Numbered from the stretch's first letter, positions 33,678-43,955 are shown. The stretch: 64,000 bases of DNA from JAFGBZ01 sp043817715 (GCA_043817715.1 JBDRGO010000007.1:1-64000); one strand, 5' to 3'. Made by a program: numbers and translations. The notes: generated by a model not told the origin, from the sequence alone.

Positions 33678-36596
33678 TTAATTTAAATAAATATAGAATG
33701 CTTCTGAATCCACTTTAAAGAATTCCCCTTGTGAATTGGTTGTTTCCTGAATGAATGAAGGGTGTGAACCTGTTTTTAATTGCTGATAACTTGTTCCTTG
33801 AGTATTAATTAATGCATCATATGCATAATAACTTAAGTTTGAATTAGTGAATGAACCAATTGGCTGACCGTCCTGAGTATCAATATAGTATTTGTTGTTT
33901 TCTTGAATGAAATGCGCTACAAGATAATGTGCAGGATCAGTAAATGAATTTGTAATATCAAAATCTGAATCCTTTGGAGTATAATAAAGCGCGTCAATTA
34001 CTCCGTCTTCAATTCCTGAAGCATTTGGCAGAGAAGTTCCTGAAAAATTAATTGAAGAATTTTTAATGCTTAATGACTGCACTGCAAGCATTAACCATAG
34101 CCTGTTCAGCATTTTTGCAGGCTTCACTGCATAATATATTGGGTAATCATTTTGCCCCTGCAATCTCAAGCCATACAATGACGGGGTTGCATCAGAAATC
34201 ATGTCCTCTGAAAAAATCATTTTTCCATATGAATTATCAGATGAATCTCCTTTGGTGTTGTAACTCAGTGTTCCTGTTGAATTATTTTTTCTGAATTCAA
34301 TTACTCCGTCAACTGAAACCTGCAGTGAATTGCCTGGCTGAATTGAATTCAAAATAAACGGCATTCCATCAGCCAGAAAAGTATTTCCAGCCAAAACTAT
34401 TTGTGTTCCGATTCCTTCAATATTAATTTCTGCTGAATTGAAATCAACTGAATTAATTGTCCATTTTCTTTCATTAATGTAATCCTGATTATTGACTGTT
34501 AAATTATAATCTCTCATGAATGAACTGCTTGAGCCATAATTCACTTTAAACCAGATTGTTTTTGAATCAAATTCAAATGTTGAGCCTTCTTCTGAATCAT
34601 CCAGTTCCAATGCAAAAGGAATTCTGTGAACAATATTCTGGCTGTCTTTGAATTCAATTCCTGAAGAAGTTGAATTGCTTGAATCATAATCTCCTAATTT
34701 CATTGTAACAGGAATTACCTGAATTGAAACTGTTCCAGTGTTGCTTCCCTGCACGCCGTCCAATGAATGATAAGTGAATGAATCTGTTCCGGCAAATCCG
34801 GCGAAAGGAGTGTATGTTGCAGTGCATGCAGTTAAACCAACATTTCCATGTGCAGGAGGCGATAAAATCAGGCAATTTAAAGCAGTGCCGTCAGGGTCAA
34901 ATGTATTCAGGTCAAAAACAAGGTAATTGTTTTCACTTACAGATAAATTCATGTCATATGCAATCGGCACTGCATTTGCCAGAACAGTTAAATCAACCCT
35001 TACTGAATCACTGATATATTGCCCGTCTGAAACTTTGTAAGTGAAATAATCTGTTCCTGAATAATTGTATACAGGATGATAATTTGCAGTGCAGTTATTT
35101 ATTGATAAAGTCCCATGCGAAACAGAAGAATTAACCGAACAGGTTAATGCATCCCCGTCAGCATCAAATACATTCAATGCAAAAGCAATCGGAGTGGCTT
35201 TATTCACTGTAACTGACTGAGGATAACCAACAGGGGAACTGCTGCCCTGACTAACAAGTATTGTTACCTGAACAGGCCCAACAGAATACTGATTGTCAGA
35301 TACAGAATAAGTAAAATAATCTGTTCCTGAAAAATTTGCATCAGGAGAATAAGTTGCCCCGCATCCAGTGGCCCAAGTATATGAATCAATGATTAGTGTT
35401 CCATGCTGAGGAGAAGAATTTACTGAACAGTTAACCAAATCATTTTCTGAATCATGCACATCCAAATCAAAAACCAATGCCATGTTTTTGTTTGCCTGCT
35501 TTGATTGAACAGAAGCAGTCGGCGGATTGTTTGCATTCAAAGTAGTGACAGTAATTGTTATTTCTGCTGTATCGCTGTCTGCTTTTCCGTCGCTTGCATA
35601 ATATTCGATTAAATCAGTTCCTGAAAAATTTGCATCAGGAACATAAGTTAAAACACAATTCTGAATTGCTGATGTTCCATGCAATGAATTTCTTTTAATA
35701 AAACAAGTTAATGCATCATTGTCCGAATCAGATGCATTAAGCGTTAAAGTTCTTGAATTATTAATTGCTGTCGATAAATTCATTGAATTAGCAATTGGCT
35801 TATGGTTCGGAGAAACAACAGCAATTGTTATTGTAGCTAATCCGCTGTTGTTTTTTCCGTCAAATGCATAATAGTTAACGAAGTCAGCCCCAAGATAACT
35901 TATATTCGGAGTGTAGAAAATTACGCAATTCTGAATTACTGCGGTTCCATGCTCAGGCCCTGAATCAATAAAGCAGTTTAAATCATTGTTTTCAGGATCT
36001 GAAACAATTAAAGCAATTGTTCTAGTTTGAGCTTTATAAGTAACTGGATCGAAACCTGCGCCATAAATTATTCTGCTGTTTTCAGCAGTAATTGCCTGAT
36101 TTTGGGCTTCAGGCGGGAAATTTATTTCTTCCTGCACTGGCGAAACCAAATTGTTTCCTATTGCATCTGTTCCAAGCAGTCCTGAAAAATTTGTTTTAAT
36201 GAAATCAGTTACTGCAAAATTGTTTCCCATAGGGTTGGAAAGAATAAAGTAAAGCGAAGCCGAGCCAAGAATAAACATAAATCCTAAAAGCAATACTGAA
36301 GCAGATAAAATCAATACAACCTGAATCGGGATTTTCTGGGTGTTTAAAAGCTTTTTTCCTTTTTCAGTCAATTCATAGTATTTCCATTTTCTTCCTTCAT
36401 CAATCTGATGGATTAACTGGCTTTCCTCCAAAAGCTCTAAATGCCTTTTCATGCTTGCAAGAGAAATATTCCTTTTGGCAGCAAGTTCAGTCAAAGTATG
36501 CCTTCGTTCATATAATGACTTAAGTATTTCAGTTCTTGCCTCTGAAGAAAGCGCCTTGAATTCATCTGAAGAAATAGTTAATTGCTCTTGTTCCAT
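33678..36596 (-). CDS. membrane-anchored winged-helix regulator with Ig-like extracellular repeats
   Basis: With ATG 36596 the 972-aa protein starts with a winged helix (residues about 9-80: LSSEARTEILKSLYERRHTL, LTELAAKRNISLASMKRHLE), like ArsR/MarR-type regulators. A single transmembrane helix follows (VVLILSASVLLLGFMFIL). The rest is predicted extracellular: five repeats of about 90 aa, each with a D-x-D-x-D/N-D-x-L-x-C strand, a HGT turn, a second Cys and a GTDxFTYxxSDG strand, the pattern of tandem-95/cadherin-like Ig domains. About 350 further residues hold a domain with WFKVNYGSSSSFMRDYNL and a DUF-like tail. It is divergent from two beta-helix surface proteins. Sensing the outside and acting on DNA through one protein is inferred. 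Confidence 0.8.
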   Translation of the reverse strand: MEQEQLTISSDEFKALSSEARTEILKSLYERRHTLTELAAKRNISLASMKRHLELLEESQLIHQIDEGRKWKYYELTEKGKKLLNTQKIPIQVVLILSASVLLLGFMFILGSASLYFILSNPMGNNFAVTDFIKTNFSGLLGTDAIGNNLVSPVQEEINFPPEAQNQAITAENSRIIYGAGFDPVTYKAQTRTIALIVSDPENNDLNCFIDSGPEHGTAVIQNCVIFYTPNISYLGADFVNYYAFDGKNNSGLATITIAVVSPNHKPIANSMNLSTAINNSRTLTLNASDSDNDALTCFIKRNSLHGTSAIQNCVLTYVPDANFSGTDLIEYYASDGKADSDTAEITITVTTLNANNPPTASVQSKQANKNMALVFDLDVHDSENDLVNCSVNSSPQHGTLIIDSYTWATGCGATYSPDANFSGTDYFTYSVSDNQYSVGPVQVTILVSQGSSSPVGYPQSVTVNKATPIAFALNVFDADGDALTCSVNSSVSHGTLSINNCTANYHPVYNYSGTDYFTYKVSDGQYISDSVRVDLTVLANAVPIAYDMNLSVSENNYLVFDLNTFDPDGTALNCLILSPPAHGNVGLTACTATYTPFAGFAGTDSFTYHSLDGVQGSNTGTVSIQVIPVTMKLGDYDSSNSTSSGIEFKDSQNIVHRIPFALELDDSEEGSTFEFDSKTIWFKVNYGSSSSFMRDYNLTVNNQDYINERKWTINSVDFNSAEINIEGIGTQIVLAGNTFLADGMPFILNSIQPGNSLQVSVDGVIEFRKNNSTGTLSYNTKGDSSDNSYGKMIFSEDMISDATPSLYGLRLQGQNDYPIYYAVKPAKMLNRLWLMLAVQSLSIKNSSINFSGTSLPNASGIEDGVIDALYYTPKDSDFDITNSFTDPAHYLVAHFIQENNKYYIDTQDGQPIGSFTNSNLSYYAYDALINTQGTSYQQLKTGSHPSFIQETTNSQGEFFKVDSEAFYIYLN

Positions 36597-36619
36597 CAAA
36601 TCAAATACCCAGTTAGTAA

Positions 36620-36628
36620 TAAATATAA
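36620..36628 (-). promoter_or_regulatory. TATA box of the membrane regulator
   Basis: On the minus strand TTATATTTA is centred 28 bases before ATG 36596. A transcript starting there would lack the longer reading frame from 36641, which supports the shorter, leaderless start. Confidence 0.5.
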
Positions 36629-36641
36629 GCATTCCCTTCAA

Positions 36642-36660
36642 TTAAAAAAGATTTTTTTAA
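36642..36660. promoter_or_regulatory. candidate operator, copy 1
   Basis: TTAAAAAA and TTTTTTAA flank a 3-base centre GAT. The same element is at 38321-38339, in both cases at the upstream edge of the duplicated leader of a beta-helix gene. This copy is also in the divergent region upstream of the membrane regulator. Binding by that regulator is a guess. Confidence 0.35.
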
Positions 36661-36845
36661 CAAAAACCAGGCTAACAAAAAACAAAGGTTTAAAAAGGAA
36701 GAGAAAAAACAGGGTTTTTTAAGAAATTTAAGTAAAAAAATAATAATTATAAATGCATTTAATTGAAAGGGCAAGAAATATAAACAGTTTCCTGTAAAAT
36801 AATCATTCAACAGTAGTAAAAAATACTTGCTAAGGGGGAAAATTT
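36642..36845 (+). repeat. duplicated 5' leader, copy 1
   Basis: This ~200-bp upstream block is similar to 38321-38501. Shared blocks include CCAGGCTAACAAAAAACAAA and AACAGTAGTAAAAAA near the gene, with gaps between. The similarity runs on into the coding sequence for the signal peptide (to about 36918). Confidence 0.8.
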
Positions 36846-38141
36846 ATGAAAAGTAAATTAATGTATGCATCTTTTTTAATTATTTTAATGGTATTGCTTG
36901 TTTCGGTTTTTGCAGTAAAGGAAATCACTGCAAAGGAAGCAATCAGTCCAAAATCAATTGTGGTTTGTGGAGACACAATAACAGAGGACACGAATTTAAC
37001 AAACGACTTAATTGATTGTGGTGGAAGAGGATTAATTATTGAAGGAAATAATATTACTTTGGATTGCCAGGACCATTTAATTGATGGAACTGAAATCAGC
37101 AACTCAAAAGGAATTTATTTGAACACCGTAACAGGAACCACTGTTGAAAATTGTAGAATAAGTGAATTCGATTTTGGAATTTATTTAGAGAATTCAAATT
37201 ATAATACAATAATTAATAACAATTCATATAACAACGGATATTTTGGAATTTTTTTATGGCAATCACACGGCAACGCTTTAATAGACAATAATACATCCAA
37301 TAACGACTCGGACGGAATTTATTTTGATTCATCAAACAGTAACTTAATAGCAAACCATAATACAAACAACAACGAAAATTGCGGAATATATTTAGGAAAT
37401 TCAAGAAACAACTCAGTGACAAACTCTGTTGCTAATGAAAACGATTGGGCTGGGATTCTTTTAAATTATACCTCAAACAACAACGAGATAACAAACAATG
37501 TGTTTCAGAATAACAACGAAGGAGTTCGCACAATGAATTCCATGCAAAACATTTTTTATGAAAACATCTTTTCAAACAATACAGAATATAATGCTTATGA
37601 ATCAATGGGCACAAATGACTGGAACAACACAACAACCGGAAATTATTGGGGTGATTTTAATTCAAACCCAGGATATCCAACACACTACGAAATTCCAGGA
37701 AACGGAAACGGAGTTGATTACTTTCCTGACTGGGAATTTGGCCGCAAGGCTGATTTAAATATAACTTTTTTAAAGGCTTCAGTCAGTTCAGTACCATCAA
37801 CCCAACAAATAAAAGTGACTTATTTCTTTACAATAAAAAACATTGGAATTATTGATTCAGGAGATTTTTATACAGGAATATTAATTGAAGAAGAAAATCT
37901 TTCTCCAAGCCATATTTCAAACACTACACCAAAAGAAGCTTATGCTCCAAATAATTCAAATCATGTAGCAAAAGAAGCTTATACTTCAAATCTTGCACCG
38001 ACAGAATCAATAACCATTATGCGGGAAGCAATTCTTGACAACGGAAGTTATACAATAACTGCAACCGCTGACAACAGAATGCAGGTTGATGAATTAAATG
38101 AATCAAATAACACTGCAACAATCCATATAGAAGAAAATTAA
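36846..38141 (+). CDS. secreted beta-helix (NosD/PbH1) surface protein with CARDB domain
   Basis: The 431-aa protein begins with a signal peptide (KLMYASFLIILMVLLVSVFA) nearly identical to that of the next gene. Residues about 45-250 are right-handed parallel beta-helix rungs with repeated GIYLxxSxxNxIxNN units and Asn ladders. A cap NYWGDFNSNPGYPTHYEIPG closes the helix. The last 140 residues (ADLNITFLKASVSSVPSTQQ to VDELNESNNTATIHIEEN) match a CARDB adhesion-like domain. NosD/CASH-type helices often bind or modify carbohydrate. It is preceded by GGGGGAAAATTT and the duplicated leader. Confidence 0.9.
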   Translation: MKSKLMYASFLIILMVLLVSVFAVKEITAKEAISPKSIVVCGDTITEDTNLTNDLIDCGGRGLIIEGNNITLDCQDHLIDGTEISNSKGIYLNTVTGTTVENCRISEFDFGIYLENSNYNTIINNNSYNNGYFGIFLWQSHGNALIDNNTSNNDSDGIYFDSSNSNLIANHNTNNNENCGIYLGNSRNNSVTNSVANENDWAGILLNYTSNNNEITNNVFQNNNEGVRTMNSMQNIFYENIFSNNTEYNAYESMGTNDWNNTTTGNYWGDFNSNPGYPTHYEIPGNGNGVDYFPDWEFGRKADLNITFLKASVSSVPSTQQIKVTYFFTIKNIGIIDSGDFYTGILIEEENLSPSHISNTTPKEAYAPNNSNHVAKEAYTSNLAPTESITIMREAILDNGSYTITATADNRMQVDELNESNNTATIHIEEN

Positions 38142-38160
38142 TTGATTGTAAAAAAAGAGG

Positions 38161-38208
38161 ATTGAAAGCAGGCTTGCCAAAAAATATGTTTGGAGCCATG
38201 CTTTCAAT
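38161..38208 (+). terminator. long hairpin terminator after the first beta-helix gene
   Basis: ATTGAAAGCA (38161-38170) pairs with TGCTTTCAAT (38199-38208), and inner GGCT/AGCC and CCAAA/TTTGG extend the stem. A T-rich stretch follows. Confidence 0.55.
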
Positions 38209-38320
38209 TCATTTATTCTTCGTTTTTTATTTTTTGTATGCAACATAAATGTCTTGTTCAATCATTTTATTGTTTTTGTGAAAAATAAATATATTTAATT
38301 TGATAGTGAAAATTAGTTGC

Positions 38321-38501
38321 TTAAAAAAGATTTTTTTAACAAAAACCAGGCTAACAAAAAACAAAGGTTTAAAAATAAGGAAAAAAAGCCAGATTTTTTA
38401 AGAAATTTAATTGAAAAGATACTACTTATAAATTGTTTTACGGAAAATAATCCTTTAACAGTAGTAAAAAAATCACTTATTAATTGGGGGAAGGGACTTT
38501 T
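38321..38501 (+). repeat. duplicated 5' leader, copy 2
   Basis: This copy of the 36642-36845 block precedes the giant beta-helix gene. It contains the TTAAAAAA-GAT-TTTTTTAA element, a TATA-like CTTATAAATT near 38424-38433 and a conserved AACAGTAGTAAAAAA in the presumed 5' UTR. Confidence 0.8.
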
Positions 38502-41500
38502 ATGAAAAATAAATTAATGTATGCATCTTTTTTAATTATTTTAATGGTATTGCTTGTTTCGGTTTTTGCAGTAAAAGGAATGGAATCAATTCCTAAAATG
38601 AAAACTGAAAGCAGGGAGTCATTTGAACAAAGCACTGTAAAAGAATCAAGTGAAAGTAGTGCTTCAACAAAATCAGGAACTTCAAATATTTCTTCTTCTA
38701 CCAGTACTAAAACTGAAAAACCTTTAACCCCAAAAAAACCAATTAAAGAACCTGAAGTTAAACCAAAAAATATTACTGAATATCCTTTTGTTTCAAATGT
38801 AAATATTGAACCTTATTATGCTAACTCCGGACCAACACTTAATGCTACTTGTACTGATTATGATGGAACAATTGCAAATGCTGAATTTAACTTAAATAAT
38901 TTATCATTTAATTATTCAATGAATGCAGTTGATGGTTTATTTGATGAATCAATTGAAGAAGTAATTGCTTCAGTTCCTACTTTTAATGTAAGCCAAGGAA
39001 TAAATGATGGAAATGTTTTTTGCATTGACAATGAAGGAAATGAATCACTTCCTAATACAAACTCTGTTTTTGAATTCTTTTATGATACATTTATACCATC
39101 CAGCATGAGACAATCAATGCCTCCAAATGGATTGAATGAATGGTTTATTTCTGAAGTTGATGTCGAATTGTTATTTGTAGATGTGGCTCCAAGTTCAGGA
39201 CGTAAAGGACTTTATTACTGTCTGGACCAAACAAATTCCTGTTCTCCAAATATTGATGAAAACGGAATGGTTTCAATCACTGATGAAGGAATAAATTATT
39301 TAAGAGTTTATTCTGAAGACAATGCAGGAAACCAATCCAATACTTATCCTGCCATATATAAAATTGATTTAACTAATCCTTATGGACAAGAAATTTATTT
39401 TACTAGTGCAAACAATTACGGAGATGTAACTGTTTCATTAAATCCAGGAACAGATGATGTTTCTGATGTGAATTACTGTCAATTAAGATGGGAAGAAGAA
39501 ATTCCTTGGTTACCTGTTGGATTAGAAACCAGTGCTTCATATAATTATTCTCCTGGAACACATACAGCTTTTTATAAATGCTTTGATGAAGCAGGAAGAG
39601 AAAGCGAAACAGTTTCAGATACAATAATTATTACTGATAATAATCAATTTGATTTATTCATTGATAATGGTTACATTCCTAATCCTCCTCTTTTTGATGA
39701 TGAAAATGTTTTCATTGTAGTCACTCTCCATAATACAGGGGACATAGCTAGATTAGTGCCTAGTGAAACATATCTTGATAATGAACTTCAAGGCACACCA
39801 CATTATCAATGGTATTTTCCATCAGGAACATCAGATCTTTGGATTGGATTTGAACCCCTAGAAGCCGGAGACCATAATTTAACAATAATTACAGACAGCA
39901 CTAATGATTATAATGAATCAAATGAAGAAAACAATGTATTCGAATTTATTTTCAATGTAATGGCTCACACACAACCAGAAATTCAATGCGGAGACACAAT
40001 AACAGAAGACACGAATTTGAATAATGATTTATTGAATTGTAATGAACATGGATTAATTATTGGAGCGAATAATATTACTTTAGACTGCCGGGGGCATGTA
40101 ATTGACGGAAACAACAGATATATTCAGCATGGAATTTACTTAAACTACAAGAACGGAAACACTGTCAAAAACTGCAATATACAACAATTTAGCTCCGGAA
40201 TTTCATTAATCCGAAGTTCAAATAATACTCTTACAAATAACAACCTAAACAATAACGAGTATGGAATCCAAATTCAGAACGCGAGCAATAATACATTAAC
40301 GAATAACAATGCAAACAATAATTATTCTGGAATTCAATTAAGTGACTCAAACAGAAATACATTAACAGACAATAATGCAAACAACAATTATTCCGGAATC
40401 AGGCTTCAATTTACAAGCAATAACACATTAACGAATAATACCGCAAATGATAATAACAGCATTGGAATTTATTTAAGCTTTTCAGGCAATAATACTTTAA
40501 CAAACAATAATGCAAACAACAATTATTCCGGAATTCAACTAAGTGACTCTAACTATAATACCTTCACAAGCAATATTATAAAAAATAACTCTAATTACGG
40601 AGTGGAATTTTTTGAGTATTATTTCTCCATTTTACCACACAACATTTTTTCAGGCAATTTTTTCATAGACAATTATATTAATGCCCGTGAAGACGTAAAT
40701 CACCTCTTCAACGACTGGAATTCCGGTTTAACCGGAAACTACTGGAGCGACTTCAATAACGATAACCCAGGATATCCAAATTACTATGAAATCCCTGGAC
40801 CAGGAAACGGAATTGATTATCATCCAACAGGACCAACACAAGAAATCCAATGCGGAGATACAATAACAGAAGACACGAATTTGAATAATGAGTTACTGAA
40901 TTGTACTGGAAATGGATTAATTATTGATGCAAATAATATTACATTGGATTGTCAAGGACATTTAATTGATGGAGAAGGAAGCAATTACGGAATCACTATT
41001 AGTAACAAACATGGAATTACCATTCAAAACTGTAACATAAGGGCATTTGATGACGGAATAAGATTATATTCCAGCAACAACAATTTCATTCATAATAACA
41101 ATATTATAAACACAAACATAGCAATAGATGTTTACTCATCCAGTACAAACACAATTTCCAACAATACCATTCCAAACAACCTTGACGGAATATACCTTCG
41201 CTACTCCAGCAACAACAATCTTGTATCAAACAATACAATTGTAAACAACCAGCAAGGATTATATTTGCTTGAAAACTCAAAATATAATACTTTTTGGAAT
41301 AACACATTGCTTAACAATATTATAAATGCATCTGAAGCCCATAGTTCAGCAAGCCCTAACGACTGGAATTCAGGAACTGTTGGAAACTACTGGAGTGATT
41401 TTAACACAAACCCAGGATATCCTAATTACTATGAAATCACTGGACCAGGACAAGGAATTGATTGGCATCCAACAGGACCAACACAAGAAATCCAATGCGG

Positions 41501-43793
41501 AACAACAATAATGCAGGACACAAATTTAACAAACGATTTACTGGATTGCAATGGAAACGGATTAATTATTGGCGCAAATAATATTACGCTGGATTGCCAA
41601 GGGCATTTAATCGATGGAAATTGGAATGATTATGGAAAGTTCGGAATTTATCTTGAAGGAAAGCAAAATATTAATATAAAGAACTGCAATATACAAAAAT
41701 TTTATCGTGGAATTTATTTATTCCTATCCAACAATAATGTTTTGAATGGCAATAATATCAGTAACACCACTGAGGGAATTAAACTATTTTCAAGCTTTTA
41801 CAATATTATAACCAAAAATGTTATAAGCAATAATAATTCTGACGGCGTTAGCTTAGATTATAGCTCAGATAATGAGATAATTAGCAATACCATCAGTAAC
41901 AACGATAATGAAGGCATTAGATTATTTTCCAGTTCCGGAACGGAAATTGTTAGCAACAACATAAATTATAATGACAACGGAATCGGGTTATATCACGGGT
42001 CAACTAATAGATTAATAGACAATAGTATAAGCAATAATAACAATGATGGACTTGGGTTGCATTTTGATTCTATTCATAATAATCTAAGTGGCAATGTAAT
42101 AAACGGTAATGGATATGGCGCGTCCTTAACTTTTGATTCTCGATACAACACTTTCTGGGACAACAACTTCTTGAATAACGGAACCAATGCCTATGAAGAT
42201 TCAAATTCCAATTTCAACGACTGGAATTTAGGAACAACCGGAAATTACTGGAGTGATTTCAACTCAAATCCAGGATATCCAAATTATTACGAAATTTCCG
42301 GACCAGGAAACGGAATAGACTGGCATCCGTTAAATGAAATACCTCCTGAATGCGTTGCTCCAACAGACGGAATGAGCATAACTGAAGACACTGTTTTTTG
42401 TTCGGGAACATATGTTTTGCCTAACGGGATTTCAATTGATGCGGACAATGTTACTTTGGATTGCGACGGGGCGGAATTGGATGGAAACACACTAGTGCCT
42501 CCTCCTAACGAACCTGGATTTGGGATAGAAATACGCGATAAAAGCAATATTGTTATAAATAATTGTAAAATTAAACACTATCCTATTGGACTATTTGCAA
42601 AATTTTCGCAGTCTATACTAAAGAATAGCGAGATAGAAAACAATTCAACAGGGGCATTACTCGGAGGTAACGAAAACGAAGTAATATCCAACTATTTTAA
42701 TGAGAATAAAAAAAGTATAGTCATCAAGGACTCTCTAAGAACTAGATTGCAATACAATGAGATAATACCAACTAATTCAAATTATCTTCCTGAAGCATTA
42801 GAAGTGTGGGGAAGCAATAAGGAAGAATACCAACAAGTTATAGATGAAACAAATTTTATTAATGGAAAACCAATTTTATATTATGATGATATAAACAAAT
42901 TGTGTCCAAATAATCAAACGTTTTCAGATTTAAATAATTATAGCCATATCTCCTTTGTGGGGTGTAATAATATCACAATTGAAGACAACAATTTATATGA
43001 AAATGATGGAATTTTCCTTTATTACTCAGACGATTTCAATATCTTAAATAATTCAATGGACAAAATACAAATTCTAGTTGAGAAATCAAATAATATTAAT
43101 ATATCCAATAATGAAGGGAATAAAACAATCATTGAATTTTTTAAATCAAATAACAACAACATTACCCAAAATTATTTAAATGAAGGGCGTCTCGAGTTAA
43201 TGGAGTCTAATAGTAATTACATTTACCTAAACAGCCTAAATGGTGCTAATCAAATAGTGCCAGAAATAGGGTTTTTCATCAATGATTCGAATGACAACCA
43301 GATCGAAGAAAATAATATTTTCAATTACTACAGAGGAATGTATATTGGCGCTCCTGGAAATAATAACTTTCTTCAGCACAACAATTTTTTCAACAACAGT
43401 TTGTTCAATATCTATTATCAGGGGGAATTTGAAGACATCAACACAGCAAACAACTACTGGGGCACCACCAGCATGCTGGGAATTGCCCAGAAAATTTATG
43501 ATTACTGGGATGATCCATTCAGTGGAATAGGTGAAGTGAATTACTGTCCTTATTTGAATGCACCTGACGGCACTCCAATTGAATGCATTCCATGTGAAAA
43601 TGCAGATATTGATGAATCAAATTATGTTAATTCAATGGATTTCGCTTTATGGAGAATTAATAACGGAAGCAGTGACTGTAATGCATCAAATAATTACTGC
43701 AACAGGGCAGACATTGACAGGGACTCTTATGTGAATACAACTGATTTCACTTATTGGAGATTTTATAATGGAAGAACCTGTACAGATGAATAA
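38502..43793 (+). CDS. giant beta-helix surface protein with CARDB and dockerin-like tail
   Basis: From ATG 38502, behind GGGGGAAGGGAC, this 1763-aa protein starts with the shared signal peptide. After a Ser/Thr-rich linker come Ig-like stretches and a CARDB domain (FDLFIDNGYIPNPPLFDDE). Then four beta-helix cassettes follow, the first three each opening with IQCGDTITEDTNL or a variant and several ending NYWSDFN with NPGYPNYYEI, so they arose by internal duplication. Many Asn ladder rungs such as SNNTLTNNNANNNYSGI are seen. The last 70 residues hold two EF-hand-like loops, ADIDESNYVNSMDFALWRI and ADIDRDSYVNTTDFTYWRF, the layout of a type I dockerin pair. Dockerins bind cohesins in multi-protein surface assemblies. 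Confidence 0.9.
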   Translation: MKNKLMYASFLIILMVLLVSVFAVKGMESIPKMKTESRESFEQSTVKESSESSASTKSGTSNISSSTSTKTEKPLTPKKPIKEPEVKPKNITEYPFVSNVNIEPYYANSGPTLNATCTDYDGTIANAEFNLNNLSFNYSMNAVDGLFDESIEEVIASVPTFNVSQGINDGNVFCIDNEGNESLPNTNSVFEFFYDTFIPSSMRQSMPPNGLNEWFISEVDVELLFVDVAPSSGRKGLYYCLDQTNSCSPNIDENGMVSITDEGINYLRVYSEDNAGNQSNTYPAIYKIDLTNPYGQEIYFTSANNYGDVTVSLNPGTDDVSDVNYCQLRWEEEIPWLPVGLETSASYNYSPGTHTAFYKCFDEAGRESETVSDTIIITDNNQFDLFIDNGYIPNPPLFDDENVFIVVTLHNTGDIARLVPSETYLDNELQGTPHYQWYFPSGTSDLWIGFEPLEAGDHNLTIITDSTNDYNESNEENNVFEFIFNVMAHTQPEIQCGDTITEDTNLNNDLLNCNEHGLIIGANNITLDCRGHVIDGNNRYIQHGIYLNYKNGNTVKNCNIQQFSSGISLIRSSNNTLTNNNLNNNEYGIQIQNASNNTLTNNNANNNYSGIQLSDSNRNTLTDNNANNNYSGIRLQFTSNNTLTNNTANDNNSIGIYLSFSGNNTLTNNNANNNYSGIQLSDSNYNTFTSNIIKNNSNYGVEFFEYYFSILPHNIFSGNFFIDNYINAREDVNHLFNDWNSGLTGNYWSDFNNDNPGYPNYYEIPGPGNGIDYHPTGPTQEIQCGDTITEDTNLNNELLNCTGNGLIIDANNITLDCQGHLIDGEGSNYGITISNKHGITIQNCNIRAFDDGIRLYSSNNNFIHNNNIINTNIAIDVYSSSTNTISNNTIPNNLDGIYLRYSSNNNLVSNNTIVNNQQGLYLLENSKYNTFWNNTLLNNIINASEAHSSASPNDWNSGTVGNYWSDFNTNPGYPNYYEITGPGQGIDWHPTGPTQEIQCGTTIMQDTNLTNDLLDCNGNGLIIGANNITLDCQGHLIDGNWNDYGKFGIYLEGKQNINIKNCNIQKFYRGIYLFLSNNNVLNGNNISNTTEGIKLFSSFYNIITKNVISNNNSDGVSLDYSSDNEIISNTISNNDNEGIRLFSSSGTEIVSNNINYNDNGIGLYHGSTNRLIDNSISNNNNDGLGLHFDSIHNNLSGNVINGNGYGASLTFDSRYNTFWDNNFLNNGTNAYEDSNSNFNDWNLGTTGNYWSDFNSNPGYPNYYEISGPGNGIDWHPLNEIPPECVAPTDGMSITEDTVFCSGTYVLPNGISIDADNVTLDCDGAELDGNTLVPPPNEPGFGIEIRDKSNIVINNCKIKHYPIGLFAKFSQSILKNSEIENNSTGALLGGNENEVISNYFNENKKSIVIKDSLRTRLQYNEIIPTNSNYLPEALEVWGSNKEEYQQVIDETNFINGKPILYYDDINKLCPNNQTFSDLNNYSHISFVGCNNITIEDNNLYENDGIFLYYSDDFNILNNSMDKIQILVEKSNNINISNNEGNKTIIEFFKSNNNNITQNYLNEGRLELMESNSNYIYLNSLNGANQIVPEIGFFINDSNDNQIEENNIFNYYRGMYIGAPGNNNFLQHNNFFNNSLFNIYYQGEFEDINTANNYWGTTSMLGIAQKIYDYWDDPFSGIGEVNYCPYLNAPDGTPIECIPCENADIDESNYVNSMDFALWRINNGSSDCNASNNYCNRADIDRDSYVNTTDFTYWRFYNGRTCTDE

Positions 43794-43955
43794 AGCACAA
43801 AAGAACAGGCAGTAAAACACAACAAAAGGAACATGCAGTTAAAACACAACAAAAGAGAATGCAATTAATTGCAGTCCTTTGCTTTTGAATTAACTAAAAG
43901 CAATTCCTTTTTATTTTTCTTGTTTATATTCTTTTTAATTAACTAAAGTGGTTTT

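Noticed and set aside
40200..42130. Regular spacing of near-identical DNA units, CRISPR-like at first sight
   Set aside because: The units are in frame and encode Asn-rich beta-helix rungs of one protein; there are no constant repeats with unique spacers.
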